A stretch of DNA of 64,000 nucleotides from Chionoecetes opilio (GCA_016584305.1 JACEEZ010016536.1:1-64000), one strand, 5' to 3'; positions 22,283-33,146 are shown, counted from the stretch's first letter. Numbers and translations are program-made. Notes: generated by a model from the letters alone, not told the origin.

Positions 22283-23165
22283 CCGTATAAGCCGCACTTT
22301 TTTCCTAAAAAACACCCTGAAAAATACCCATGCGTCTTCCAAGACGAATGTTGGAATGAGACTCCCGCCAAGACGGGCGGGAGCCGTTCCGCGGCAACTT
22401 CCACCTCGGCAGATTGGCCCCAACAGCACCACCTATCGTCTGCTAGCGTTGATATATCGTCTGCTAGTGTTGATGTACGTCTGCTAGTGCTGATGTATCA
22501 TTTACCATCAGGCTGTCACACGTATTACAATCTAAGATTCTATATGAGTCTGCTACCAAGACTGGCGGGAGCCGTTTCGCGACAACCTCCGCCTCGGCAG
22601 ATTGGCGTCAACAACGCCACCTGCCACATATCGTCTGCTAGTGTTGACGTATCATTTAGCCTACAGCCAGGCTATCACACGTATCACAAGCTTTTTACAG
22701 TCCTGAAAATTATCACCCATGGCGAATTCATCAAAACAATTTACTTATACTATCGCATACAAGCTGAAAGTTGTACGGTACGCCAAATAACATGGGACCA
22801 GGGCAGCAGAAAGACACTTCGGACCACCGCCAGCGCCTACTGAGAAAATCGGTAGATTTTATCACCACCTACCGGTAAAAAATCTGCTTTTGTTATTTTT
22901 TTCTGTGAAATTTGTTCTGCAATGTCTGCTAGTGTTGATTAATCGTCTGCTAGTGTTGATGCAGCATTTACCACCAGGCTGTCACACGTATCACAAGCTC
23001 TTTTCAGTCCTGGAAGTTATAACCCATGGCGAATTCACCATATGTAGGTAAAAAATCTGTAGATTTTACTAGAAAATCTGTTGTTGTTTTTTTCTTAGAA
23101 ATTTCTTGAAAAAATCAGGGTGCGTCTTCCAAGATGCAGCGTCTTATAAGCCGTAAAATACGGTA
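22281..23165 (+). mobile_element. pogo-like element remnant inside (TA)n
   Basis: The left end TACCGTATAAGCCGC and the right end GGCTTATAAGACGC (read inward on the minus strand after TACCGTATTTTAC) form imperfect TIRs, each embedded in a (TA)n tract. The interior holds duplicated blocks with TCGTCTGCTAGTGTTGATG and GGCTGTCACACGTATCAC, plus a short transposase HTH (22,719). Tc1/mariner and pogo elements insert at TA, so the flanking microsatellites fit target preference. Confidence 0.65.
22719..22850 (+). pseudogene. N-terminal HTH of a pogo/Tigger-type transposase
   Basis: From an ATG at 22,719 the frame reads SSKQFTYTIAYKLKVVRYAK, then a TAA, then HGTRAAERHFGPPPAPTEKI. Both halves match the conserved N-terminal DNA-binding helix of pogo-like and CENP-B-type transposases (the usual pattern is YT.AFKL.VV.YA..HGNRAA.RHFGPP). 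One nonsense codon and the absence of the DDE core make it a short remnant. Confidence 0.7.
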
Positions 23166-23185
23166 TATATATATATATAAATATT

Positions 23186-23273
<88 letters not shown>

Positions 23274-23311
23274 ATTATATATCATTACTAATCACTTATG
23301 GCAATAATTAT

Positions 23312-23350
<39 letters not shown>
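23165..23350. repeat. (TA)n microsatellite, two blocks
   Basis: Long AT dinucleotide runs at about 23,165-23,282 and 23,315-23,350, interrupted by TATAATTATAT and a short unique piece. Confidence 0.9.
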
Positions 23351-23352
<2 letters not shown>

Positions 23353-23359
23353 CGGAAAG

Positions 23360-23607
23360 TGTCTGGAGCAGGGCCCCGTGAAGCGTAATGACAAAGCTCT
23401 TGCTACATCCCGCTCTCAGCAGACTCTGATGTCATCAATAATATTCGCGGGCCTGTTGGAGGGATGAAACATTTTTCCCGTGCTTTTTACACAATTCGTG
23501 TTTTTACGGAAATAAGGCGTGGAAATGAATTATTTTTTGTGGATTAGGTGTTTTGAATGAACATTCAACATATTTATGCAAAAAAAAAAAGGGTCTGGAC
23601 GATTACT
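23360..23607 (-). mobile_element. Partial Kolobok-like copy (minus orientation)
   Basis: Reading leftward from TTAA at 23,608-23,611, the sequence repeats the left end of the complete element at 19,210: AGTAATCGTCCAGACCC, the poly-T, the block with GGAAATAAGGCG (its complement here) and a TCCCTCCAACAGG match. It breaks off at the (TA)n tract. Confidence 0.7.
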
Positions 23608-23648
23608 TTAAGGGAGTAACAAACACACTAGTACAATTTCCTTCAATT

Positions 23649-23921
23649 TCAATTTTCTTCAATCAAGTCTGTGGCTTTTGTAGTCTTGCATGGGAAGACT
23701 AAAACTTGAGAATTGGCTGATATTACGCCTGCAGGTAGGCCACTCGCTTGCTTGATCAAGGCAAAAAAGTTTGCTTCAGTACGGCCCATCCTTTTACTAG
23801 TTTCCTTCATAGACACCTTTTCCTCACGTAAAGCGAGAATACGCGCCTTCTCCTCTCTAGTAAACCTCTTATTTACCGTCCAGAGTTCTTGTCTGAGATT
23901 TGGGAGGCAAAATAACGGCAA
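23649..23921 (-). pseudogene. Tc1-like transposase HTH fragment
   Basis: The minus-strand frame contains FTREEKARILALREEKVSMK followed by ETSKRMGRTEANFFALIK, a paired-type helix-turn-helix as in Tc1-like transposases, then GLPAGV and CKTTKATD, corresponding to the usual linker with a GRP..TT motif. Only the N-terminal DNA-binding part is present and no catalytic residues follow. Confidence 0.6.
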
Positions 23922-24225
23922 GAACGAAGCCAGTCAAAATGATGGCAGAGGTGAGCCAAGAACATACTCCTCCCCCAACCATGCCTGGGGCAGCACTACC
24001 GGGTAGGGACTAGGGATGTGCACCGGTATCCGGTATACCGAAATACCGGTATTTTGACGTCGGTATTACCGGTATTACCGGTATTTTGGTTTTCCGGTAT
24101 ACCGGTATCGGTATTAGTATTGCGTCGGTATACCGGTATCGGTATATTATTTGGTCGGAATTGGATTTCGGTATTATGTTTTTTTTTCTCTTTTTTTTTT
24201 CTCTCGAAACAGACTCCTGACTAGT

Positions 24226-25243
24226 ACCAAGACCAAGAAGATATAGGAAGCTGGATAGTGAGATTAGCAGTGATATCAGCAAGTTTGCTGATGATACTAG
24301 GGTAGGTATAGGATTATTGGATCGCAGTCTGATGTAAACATATTGCAGGAGACTTAGATAAACTTAATGAGTGGGTAGACAGATGGCAGATGGAATTTAA
24401 TATTGATAAGTGCAGCGTTATGAATGTTGGTAGAAAAAACCCTGGTAATAGATACACTATATATACGCAATGTATCGCTGAAAAGATCAGAAGGTGAAAA
24501 AAGATCTTGGAGTAAGGGTGAGCCCAGACCTCCGACCTAGGAAACAATGTATTGAGGCTAGAAATAGAGCTAATAGAGTGTTAGGATTCATTACCAGAAG
24601 TGTTAAAAGTAGAAGTGCGGAAGTTATTATAAAGCTTTATCTGGCTTTAGTCAGACCTCACCTAGACTATGCAGTTCAGTTTTGGTCTCCATATTACAGG
24701 ATGGATATAGCCTTGTTAGAATCAGTGCAGAGAAGGATGACCAAAATGATTCAAGGGATGCGTAACTTTAGTTATGAGAAGAGATTGAAGCTATTAAAGT
24801 TACACTCACTCGAGAAAAGCACATTCACCTTTTTAGGCATTAAATCAATCAATCGCTCGAGAGACGCAGAGTAAGGGGCGATCTGATAAAAGTTTTTAAG
24901 TGGATAAAGGGATTTAATAAAGGAAAGGTAGGAAAAGTTCTTACGGCTATTAACCAGGGTAGAACAAGAAATAATTCGGATTCAAGCTGGAAAAGCGTAA
25001 ATTTAAAAAAGAAATAGGGAAAAACTGGTTCACAAATAGGGTGGTGAATGACTGGAATGGACTCAGTAGACAGGTAGTTAGTGCGGAGTCATTGGGGAGC
25101 TTTAAAGAGGGGCTGGATACATTCATGGATAGGGATGAAAGGTGGATGTAGGTAGTGTTAGGTAAAAGGAACTACCACGTGTAGGCCTCACGGCCTCTTG
25201 TAGCTTCCTTATTTTCTTATGTTTTTATGTTCTTATGTAAGAA
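24226..25243 (+). mobile_element. 5'-truncated LINE with 9-bp TSD
   Basis: CTGACTAGT flanks the insert at 24,217-24,225 and 25,244-25,252. The 3' end carries the repeated TTTTATG/TTCTTATG tail. The 1.0 kb insert contains only the distal reverse transcriptase and 3' UTR. It includes ISKFADDT (the catalytic YADD-type box) near 24,270 and the C-terminal region at 24,494-24,874. A truncated insert with a TSD is a normal product of target-primed reverse transcription. Confidence 0.85.
24241..25170 (+). pseudogene. LINE reverse transcriptase C-terminal part
   Basis: Frames read SDISKFADDTRVGIG (RT catalytic box), then KKDLGVRVSPDLRP, VLGFITRSVKSRS, LYLALVRPHLDYAVQFWSPY and ALLESVQRRMTKMI. These are conserved thumb and connection motifs of CR1/L2/Jockey-like LINEs. 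Several stops and frameshifts are present, and the region before the FADD box is absent. Confidence 0.8.
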
Positions 25244-25399
25244 CTGACTAGTGACTACTCTGACTGCCTAGACGCGTATGGTAGCGTAACGCTCTTTGGC
25301 TCAGAATCTGTGGCGCGTGTTATCATTGGCCGGTTACACCTCAGCTGACAATGCCGCATTGTGAAACCTCCCTCCCTTCCTCCCTCTACCCCTGAGTAG

Positions 25400-25554
25400 A
25401 CTGAAAAAATTCAGTTTTCTGAGATTTTGATTGCGGATTATTAAAAAGCGGCTGACTGAATGCAAAAAGTGACAACATATTGTTGATACACTCGATAATG
25501 GTTATACTCTAACTACATAAAATCAGGAATGATGAAATGGTCTGGATGATTACT
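25400..25554 (+). mobile_element. Right end of another Kolobok-like copy
   Basis: GATTTTGATTGCGGATTATT through GGTCTGGATGATTACT parallels 20,597-20,726 of the complete element, followed by TTAA at 25,555-25,558. The matching left end is missing. Confidence 0.7.
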
Positions 25555-25620
25555 TTAAAATATGGTTGACCACATGTCAACGGACCCTACTCCAGATACT
25601 TTCCACGGTTACTGTATATA

Positions 25621-25625
<5 letters not shown>

Positions 25626-25692
<67 letters not shown>
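25626..25692. repeat. (TA)n microsatellite
   Basis: Long AT dinucleotide tract. Confidence 0.9.
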
Positions 25693-25697
<5 letters not shown>

Positions 25698-25904
25698 TAA
25701 AATATATATATATTAGTATTAATTTCATACTTATCCCTCAGCGCCCCACAGATGTTATAGCTCACATTTTACCTTCCCCTCATTATGACCACTCACGCAA
25801 TATATCAACTTAAGTGCACACTAAGGGGTAATAATTAGTATAAGTACACTACACTCCAAATTATATTTCATTTATAAGATATTAGACCCTTAACCTCAGA
25901 CTCC

Positions 25905-27370
25905 TCATTCAATGTCCTCTGGTGATAATTCCATATTGAGCAGGTTCATGTTCCCCTTCATGAAGACCAATTTCTCAAAATTTTCGGAAGTCAGACTCGC
26001 TCTCTTGACCTCCATGATGTCCGACCCCTGGGAGAACAGTCTCTCCACGGCTGCAAAGCTGAGTATGGCCATGTTGTACTTAACGAACACATCTACCCAG
26101 GCGGCACGGTAAATGGCGGGAAACATGGCCTGCTCCAGCAGCTTGTTCCTCTGCTTCTCTGAACACCAACTCTCAAGCTCTTTCCCCATCTTGTTGGAGA
26201 GGCGGGTAGAGTTGGTGCCCTCTGTAGCTGTGGGTCCTGGGCTCGTCAAAGCCTGGAAATAATAGATACATTTGTAATATATATATAAAGTAAATTTGTT
26301 AAGTAATTGGATTCAGAAAAAAATTATACTGTTACTTAGAAAAAAAAATGCTTAGATTGTTTAAAAAATATATTATTGCACTTAAATTTTGAATATTACA
26401 ATAATTTAACAGCATGACCAAAGACTACCGTATACTGGACTTGCTACTCATTTTGGGATATTTACAGTGGAGGCCAGTTTTGCGATTCCTGACATTTTCG
26501 AACATCACTCCCATTTCCCTTCCTATGGTTTAACAGTATAAATGATATACCATTATCTTCGTAAATGTTTGTTCTATAATATTATCAAATAAAAAACTGT
26601 AAAATACACTAAAGAAATGCCATTATGAGAGAGTGAAGAAATATGCATGAACTGAAATATGCATGAACTAAATAACCTCATCAATCGGGAAAATTACCCG
26701 ATTGATTATGTCATTTATTTAGTTAACGCTAATTTATGCATGGTTCTAATTCATTTATCAGAAAACGAAATATATCAATGGAAAGCTAATAAAACTCCGC
26801 TTCTATTGATATGTTGCATGTAAAAATTCTGCACGTAAAATATTAAATGGCGAAGAGTTTAAGTGAATATTAAGTTCATGCATATTTCTTCACTCTCTTA
26901 TAATGGCCTTTATTTAGTGTATTTTACTGTTTTTTATTTGATAATATTATAGAACAAACATTTACAAAGATAACATTATATCATTTATACTGATAGACCA
27001 TAGGAAGGGAAATGGGGGTGATGTTCGAAAATGTCAGGAATCGCAAAACTGGCCTCCACTGGTCATGGGCGGGTTGGCGCAGCGCACGAGTAGCAAGTCC
27101 AGTATAGAGTAGCCTTTGGCATGACACTCAATATTGCTAATATAATGACTTGGAGTAATGAACTGTCTCAACTGTACTGGAGATGCAGTAGATCTTGATA
27201 AAATTAACAAGTCTCACCTTAAAAAAATCATCCTCTACGTCTTCATCTTAGCTTTTGCCTTTTGAGGTATCCAAGACAGCCTGCCCCGTGACCTCGAACA
27301 GCAGTCTTGATTTCACGGCATCTACATTATCAGGGTTAAGAAGGTGGACAACAGGCAGCTTGAAGAGGGG
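25905..27370 (-). pseudogene. hAT transposase, last two exons with intron
   Basis: The exon at 25,905-26,252 (minus) holds the C-terminal dimerisation domain: YRAAWVDVFVKYNMAILSF, then AAVERLFSQGSDIMEVKRASL and FEKLVFMKGNMNLL. It is preceded by a TTATTATTTCCAG acceptor. The upstream exon, 27,218 to about 27,370, reads LPVVHLLNPDNVDAVKSRL and EDVEDDFFK, ending at an AAG|GTGAGA donor. It contains one TAA. The intron (26,253-27,217) is largely a foldback element. An RTE-like LINE abuts the upstream exon, and nothing further 5' of the transposase is found. The exon layout resembles the C-terminal part encoded at 54,730-55,095. Confidence 0.8.
26413..27124. repeat. Foldback MITE with about 200-bp arms, inside a transposase intron
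   Basis: The left arm begins CATGACCAAAGACTACC and includes TATACTGGACTTGCTACT, GGAGGCCAGTTTTGCG and CATTTCCCTTCCTATGG. All recur inverted toward 27,124. The arms converge over about 200 bp, ending near the ACAGTAAAATAC-type words. The core contains a second small palindrome (AATCGGG..CCCGATT). A 22-base spacer with CATGGGCGGGTTGGCG is present only in the right arm. Confidence 0.85.
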
Positions 27371-27383
27371 GTGGATTGCTGTC

Positions 27384-28460
27384 AATCAATCATTGGGGGC
27401 ATACGCCGGGGGGCGCGTCGTCTCGCCCACCCTACGACGACACTCCCGGGGGTCACCACGCGCGAGTCCCCATGCAGGCTCTCTTCCCATACCAAGCAAC
27501 TCTCGACAGGAAACGTCAACTTGCCCCAGCCACGAGCCTTGTGGGCGCCCTCTTGGCCTACTCCACGCCGGATTGTCTCTTACAGATACAACCCGATGGG
27601 AAGGAAATCGTTTTCAGAAAAGCGTGCCATATGCCCATATAGCCGAAGTTGGCGCTGACGGACTATGCACGTAATAGGCCTCAATTCAGTCTCACGGTGC
27701 AATCGCTGATTTGACACGTAATCATCCCAGCGATACCCCATGATTCTGCGGTGACACTTATTACCAAAGGCATCGATTCGCCTCTTCAAGTCGGTATTTA
27801 GTGTCCATGTCTCACAACCATAGAGTAAGACAGGGATTACATGCGACTTGAAGATCCGGATCTTTGTCCTCCTGCACAGGTGTACCGACAAAGCCAAATA
27901 CTCCTGCTGAGCGAGTCCATAAAACCGTGGGCTATGCCAATCCACCGTAAAACTTCTTGACGTGACCCGCCATCATTATGAACTGCGCTACCAAGGTATG
28001 TAAGACTTTCCAAAATCTCAATGTCCTCACCGCATGCATGAACAGACTATACTGTTTTATCTAGTAAGCCTCAAAACACCTGGACCTTGATCTTGAGCCA
28101 GGAGACCTCAAGTCCAAAGGCTTTGCCTCCTCGTGCAGCGCCTCGAGAGCCATCATCAGGACCTCCAGCAACTCAGCAAAGATTACTGCATCATCGGCAA
28201 AAACAAGATCAGTGATCTTGGTGTTGCCAAGGGATGCTCCACAATCACTTTGATCTACAACTTTGCCCAATACCCAGTCCATACAAATGTTGAAAAGTGA
28301 TGGGGCAAGGACGCACCCTTGCTTCACTCATGTATTAACAGGAAAGAAGCTGGATACACCTCCCCCACACTTCACAACATTCTCAGTCCCAGAGTGCAGG
28401 ATTGCTGTGGCCATCAAAAAATCCATTTGATCAAAGACAGAGAGTCACTGGTGGGCAAGC
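27384..28460 (-). pseudogene. RTE-like LINE copy 1, 5'-truncated
   Basis: Minus-strand pieces, from 5' to 3', read VVKCGGGVSSFFPVN near 28,370, VKQGCVLAPSLFN and TDLVFADDAVIFAE at 28,061-28,327 (RT fingers and the FADD catalytic box). Then at 27,580-27,945 come CRRTKIRIFKSHVIPVLLYG, ETWTLNTDLKRRI and RQRQLRLYGHMARF. The copy ends at a TTGA-type tail (ATTGATTGACAGC) near 27,384. Stops and frameshifts separate the pieces. The 3' half is shared with copy 2 at 56,114-56,790. The clade is inferred from the tail and the LLYGCETW..RQRQLR motifs. Confidence 0.8.
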
Positions 28461-28499
28461 AGCAATATCTGCACGGTGCGCGTAGCCGCGCAGGAATCA

Positions 28500-28664
28500 T
28501 GTTCAAAATTGAGAGTTTGTGGACATTTTTACGTTTGCGGAAGTGCTTCCGCAAACGCAAATCCGCAAACATTTACACTTCCGCAAATCCGCAAACGAAT
28601 TCAGACTTCCGCAATTTGCGGAAGTTGCGGTTTGCGGAAGTGTTTGCGGAAGTGCCCACCTCTG
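28500..28664. mobile_element. hAT-type terminus with TTCCGCAAA motif array
   Basis: The right edge, read inward on the minus strand, is CAGAGGTGGGCACTTCCGC, followed by at least eight TTTGCGGAAG / CTTCCGCAAA words in both orientations. Only this end is clear; the left part fades at about 28,500. It ends 12 bases before the Gypsy LTR. Confidence 0.65.
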
Positions 28665-28676
28665 ATATATATATAT

Positions 28677-29588
28677 TGTAACACCTGCCACGAGCCTGAC
28701 TGGTGTGTGTGCTCAAGTGAATAAGGAGGAGGAGATGAGGAGAGAAAGATGAGAGGAGGGTGCCTCCCCCCCTTGTGGGCCCCTCAGTCCCGCGTGGTGA
28801 GCGGCGGCCGAGCTCAGTAGAGGTCTGGCCTTAATAGCGAATACACGTGCCGCTCTGCTCCGTAGCCTTTTGCTATCCATCGTCGTTGAGTTGCTACGTT
28901 TATAGTTGTTGAGTCATTGTTTAGGGAGTTTGCCCTGCATTCACTTGAGTCAGTGAATAGCTAGAGGGTGTCTGAAGTTGTAGTATTTCTTGCGTAGTAT
29001 TGAAAACACGTGGGTTCCACCATACCAGTGAGGCCTTCGGGCTGACCACGTGCTAAGTTTAGAATAGACGGATGGAAGGCGGGAAACGAATGGTTACCGT
29101 GTTTTGGAGTTTTGGCTAGCACAGGAGACACTGACACGCACACACACATCGCCTGTACACTAATTAACCCTTGTTCTGCGAGGCCAGCTCATAACACGAC
29201 TACCAGCTTCCCGTCCTTCTGAGAAGTAGGATGAGAAAGGTGGGAGGTGTATTCCAGTACTAACGTAACAGGGAGAAAATTTCCTTCACCACTGTTTAAC
29301 CGCCCATAGATACAACCGCGGTAGGGTTTTGAAGCGTTACGTAGCATATTTCTTCAAGTATCACTTAGAGTGGAGGTGAGAGCAGAGGGTGCTCTCACTC
29401 TTGTTTGTTTAGTGATACAGACGGGCCTGTCATTAGCCTAGGCTGTAATCGGTAGTATACGTTTGTGCTTGAGCCGGAGAGTAGAAGGGAAGGTTACGGC
29501 CCCTCTCTTCCTCTGGATAGAAGCTGGAGGGCTTCTATCGGTTCACGGTTTAGTGAACAGTCTGTTGCGCTGAGGCCGCAGTCCTAAT
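28677..29588 (+). repeat. Probable 5' LTR of the outer Gypsy
   Basis: Starts TGTAACACC and ends just before a primer-binding-like TGGCGACCTTGCC at 29,591. No second LTR copy is available to fix the right boundary, so the end is approximate. Confidence 0.55.
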
Positions 29589-29641
29589 AGTGGCGACCTT
29601 GCCAGGATACTTGAAGTGTGCTGCTACGTTAATACTGTCTT

Positions 29642-29646
29642 GAAGT
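29642..29646. other. TSD GAAGT of the inner Gypsy (left copy)
   Basis: Identical to 45,874-45,878, directly outside the two LTRs. A 5-bp duplication is normal for Gypsy integrases. Confidence 0.9.
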
Positions 29647-29888
29647 TGTTCGTGTGCAACGTAATCATTCTAATAAGTCCAGTGGGATCACAGAAACACA
29701 AGTTACTTTATGTAGGTATATTCTAGATTAGCTTACAGTGACAACGATAGGGAACGATAGGGACGCCTTACAAGCCAAGACGGCGGTGTGACTCGACTGT
29801 CTGCCTAGCGGCTACCACACGGGGTTGCCAGGCGTAATACTGCCGGCACCAGGTTGCCAGGCTGCACTTGCTATCTAACTATCCCACA
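29647..29888 (-). repeat. 3' LTR of the inner Gypsy, 242 bp
   Basis: Reads TG...CA on the minus strand and is uninterrupted. It serves as the reference that shows where the other LTR was split (TTA at 29,772-29,774). Confidence 0.93.
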
Positions 29889-29903
29889 CCTCCCTCCCCC
29901 TTC
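29889..29903 (-). promoter_or_regulatory. Polypurine tract
   Basis: The minus strand reads AAGGGGGAGGGAGG immediately upstream of the 3' LTR start. This is the standard plus-strand priming site of LTR retrotransposons. Confidence 0.85.
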
Positions 29904-30898
29904 ACGCTCATAGCAAGGTCTTGAGCGGGCTACTGCTGCTGCATTAACCGTTCTGAGCGGCGAGGGACTGGGTCGCTGGTGGGGGTAGGGGACTCATCTA
30001 TCGTCAGGGGGTCGTTAGTGGGGAACTGCACAGGACGTAGGAACCGTCGGTTGCGCCACCATAAACGACCACTGGGTAGCCGAACTTGATAGTCCCGTGA
30101 ACTGCCAGTGCCCATGATGGTGTCCACTTTGTCCTAGCGAAGCGATGTCGGATCCTGGATACGAACTTGCTCGTTGATCTTCAGCCTGGGAAGGGGACGG
30201 GCGTCCACGTTGTAGCGTGTCACGACGTCTTGAGTACGGTTAGCAGCTCGACGGTTGCATATCTCTGTCTTGGTCTGCCACTCCATCAAGAAGGACTGGG
30301 GGTGGGCGGGGACGCAAGAACGGAGAGGTCGTCCATACAAGATTTGTGCTGGGGAGCGACTGGTGTAGTTCGGAGCATTGCGGAGCTCCAGCAGTCCGCG
30401 GTCAAAGTCCTCACAGTCGATATTGCCTGATGGAGCCACCTTCAGGATTAGGTGTTTGACGGACTTGACTGCTGTCTCGGCGTGGCCATTGGACTGCGGG
30501 TAATGCTGTGAAGACACCATGTGCCTGAATCCCCAGCGGTCGAGGAACGCTGCGAAGTCCCGGCTCGTGAATTGGGGTCCTCCGTCGGTCCTGAGACGCA
30601 CAGGGACGCCCACGTCACGGAAGTAGCGCCGGAACTGGCGGATGGTGGCGGCAGACGTTGTGTCGCTGCCACATGGCACCACAGCGGGCCAATGAATGAG
30701 ACGGTCAGCTATAACCCAGCTAACCATCACCGGCGGGCCGACGTAGGCCGTAGAGCGGCGAACGGCGGCCGCCGGCAGCAAATTTACCTCCGTCAGCCCT
30801 CCGAAGGCCCGCTGGTGTATTTTCAGACGGGATAATTACGAGCGAGCTTGAAGCGCTCATGAGTCCTCGGTGGATACGGGATTTTTCTCACTTAAGCG

Positions 30899-30936
30899 GC
30901 CGACCCGACCCTACCCGACCCGACCCGACCCGACCG
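30899..30936. repeat. (CCCGA)n short tandem repeat
   Basis: About seven near-perfect CGACC units. Confidence 0.85.
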
Positions 30937-31151
30937 TCACGCTTTTCAGGAGCTTATATCTTTGGAATCCCGCTTCCGATTGACAAGCGGTCTTCGCCAT
31001 CAGATAGCCCCATTCAATCCCTATTTGACTTGACATGTTTTGTCTCACGTGAGGGGTCGGCGTGGCGTCTGCCGCGTTAGGGGTGTCAGACAACGTTATC
31101 ATGCTATAGCTGAGAAACGGCTGTACCGACTAAGTTGAAATTTGGTGTGTG

Positions 31152-31223
31152 GTTTGAGACCACACACCTAGCAATGTCACACAGGTCAAACTCCGGGTGA
31201 CGCCGCACGTGCGCACGTGCGGC
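31152..31223. repeat. Two adjacent perfect hairpins
   Basis: GGTGTGTGG TTTGAGA CCACACACC-type stem at 31,152-31,176, and the palindrome GCCGCACGTGC GCACGTGCGGC at 31,202-31,223. Confidence 0.85.
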
Positions 31224-32362
31224 GGGTTTCTACGGGCTCGCTCGTCCTTTGCCGATTAAGGCGTCTTACTGGTTTACTATGTTGAAGATTAATGTACAGA
31301 ATTTCAAGAATTGAATATTTCTATGTGTAAACATTCTGAAACAACAGTTATATGATTATCTTGATGTAGTATTACATCAGTAGTGACAAGCAGCGGCAAC
31401 TTGACGTCAATCCTCCGGAGGCCCGCTGGTACGTATTTGTAAGTGGGAAATATTCATTTCATATTATATATATAATATTAACTCAGTAATATACATAGTA
31501 TCTCAATATCGGTACCATCACTATTATTAGGCCTGTTCAAGCTATTAAAAATTGTTATAAAAGTTTTTATAATAGTTTATTGAAACTATCATATATCAGT
31601 TTATTTCAAATATTTCCAGCTTAATCAGGAACACCCAGAGATACATAGAAATAAAGATGAGATACGTACATAGGAAGGAGTTTACATGGAAAAAGGTTAT
31701 CAGTTAGTTTATGTGTGTAGCTAGTATCATATAAAAATAACATTTGATTAACCGCGGCAAAGATTACGGGATAACACAAGGTCATATTTTCCCTTATTTC
31801 AATAACTTCCAACATATCAACACATATCAACACTCAACGGTACACCTAATAAGGAATATGTAGATGATGGAGTTAACATGGATAATCTCATGATTTAGAA
31901 TAGAATATTATTTGAAATCATTTCCCAGCTATCAATGCACTAAACTGCCAGACGTACGATAGCCATTACAAAGGGTTAAAAACCCACAATAGGCCTAAAT
32001 TGTCACCCTTAACCAGTCGATAACATAATGAGAACTTAGTTATAACATGTTTTCGCTCCGTCATTATATCGAAATAGACTGAATAATATAAATAATTGCA
32101 GTACGAAACTTTTTTTAAGAATTCCTCGACCGCGCTGACGGCGCTGTGTCAGTGAGAGGAGTGAGTGAAATCAGTTAGTGGGAAAACGCACAAGTGGGTG
32201 GATGTTGTTATGTGGTTCGCCGCAACCTATATCCTTCTACATGGCTGTTCAGTGTTCCACGTACACCACCATGTAAACCCAATAACGAAAATGTTTTTGT
32301 ACTTATGAAATAAACAATGTCCGTAGCAATTATGATCTCCTTTTCATCGTATACTGGATAAC

Positions 32363-32537
32363 GACATAGGAATACTTCTGGTTAAATTTTCTAAGCATAT
32401 TGCATAATATAGTAATGTTTTAATAAGTGTTGAACAGCCCATTAGTCTATTAATCGGCTAACGGGTTGTGCAACACCCCTTAAAACATTACTATATCCGC
32501 AATATACTTAGAAAGTATAACCATATAAATATTCCTC
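32363..32537. repeat. Imperfect inverted repeat with about 70-bp arms
   Basis: AGGAATACTTCTGG and CATATTGCATAATATAGTAATG on the left pair with CATTACTATATCCGCAATAT and AAATATTCCT on the right, around a GCCCATTAGTC core. Confidence 0.75.
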
Positions 32538-33146
32538 AATCAGTTAATATAACAGCGGCAAATGGTCATATGCCCTACGGCGGGCCGCTGGGAGCGGCCC
32601 GCCGGTGAGCCTCTGAGCGAATTCTCAGCGGCCTACGTCGTACACTTCCGCTGGGCCGCCGGTAAGACATACGGAGGGCCTCCGGAGGCCCTCCGTCTTT
32701 GTGTTTGCTGGGAACTAGGAATGACTTCCCAACAACAGTAAAAAAAGTCGGCTGACACTGACTCAAAAGGTCTGGTGGGGTCGTCGTCGGACAACAGGGG
32801 CTCCTGCTGCTGGCTTGGCCGCATCACTTGGCATGGCCCACATGCTTGGACCGTGTTGGTGATGTCAGAGTTGATGCCGGGCCAGTATACAGCATGCCTC
32901 GCACGTCTCTTGGTGGCCTCTACTCCTCGATGGCTATCGTGGAGGCGGGCCAGGACGTTGCGGCGTAGAGCAGCTGGAATAACAACACGCGCTCCATAGA
33001 GAACCAGATCCTCATCGCAGTATAGGTCCTCACGTAGTTTCCAGTAAGGGAGCGGAGTATTGTGAAGACTGTAACGGTGCAGAGGAAAACCTTTCTTCAC
33101 ACAAGTCTAGCAGCCTGACGTAGGAAGGGTCGTTGCGAGCTGCAGT

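Larger units (their letters stand above)
24011..25360. mobile_element. Partial hAT copy with ATACCGGTAT arrays, interrupted by a LINE
   Basis: It starts TAGGGATGTGCACCGG and continues with alternating GGTATACCG and ATACCGGTAT words up to about 24,180. After the LINE (24,226-25,243) it resumes with ACGCGTATGGTAGCGTAACGC and TTTGGCTCAGAA, which match, inverted, the region 45,350-45,470 of the hAT at 39,328-45,665. So this is a second copy of that family, reading inward from the same terminus and truncated before any transposase exon. Confidence 0.75.
30716..32712. mobile_element. Unclassified 2.0 kb insertion in the integrase
   Basis: Flanked by AAC at 30,713-30,715 and 32,713-32,715. Termini are CCAGCTAACC (left) and GTTTGCTGGG (right), weakly inverted, followed inward by GC-rich hairpins (GGCGGGCC / GGCCTCCGGAGGCC). 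The interior has a (CCCGA)n run, two perfect hairpins near 31,152 and 31,202, and an AT-rich body with a 175-bp inverted repeat. No protein is recognisable. The phrase AAACGGCTGTACCGACTAAG, before AAATTTGGTGTG, resembles Helitron interiors, but the ends are not Helitron-like. Confidence 0.7.
29930..33100 (-). pseudogene. Gypsy integrase, split by an insertion
   Basis: Reading the minus strand, 33,100-32,716 carries the H2C2 zinc site (LHDSHRG ... CGPCQ) and the first catalytic Asp (SADFF). The second part, 30,712-30,134, begins VIADRLIHWPAV, then RTDGGPQFTSRDF (second Asp), then SNGHAETAVKSVKHLI (Glu). The frame continues to about 29,930 with a stop at 30,134 before a C-terminal tail (DYQVRLPSGRLWWRNRRFL). 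The break coincides with an AAC duplication, and the frame matches across it. There is also a frameshift near 33,090 separating this from pol. All three DDE residues are visible, but the protein is interrupted. Confidence 0.88.
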
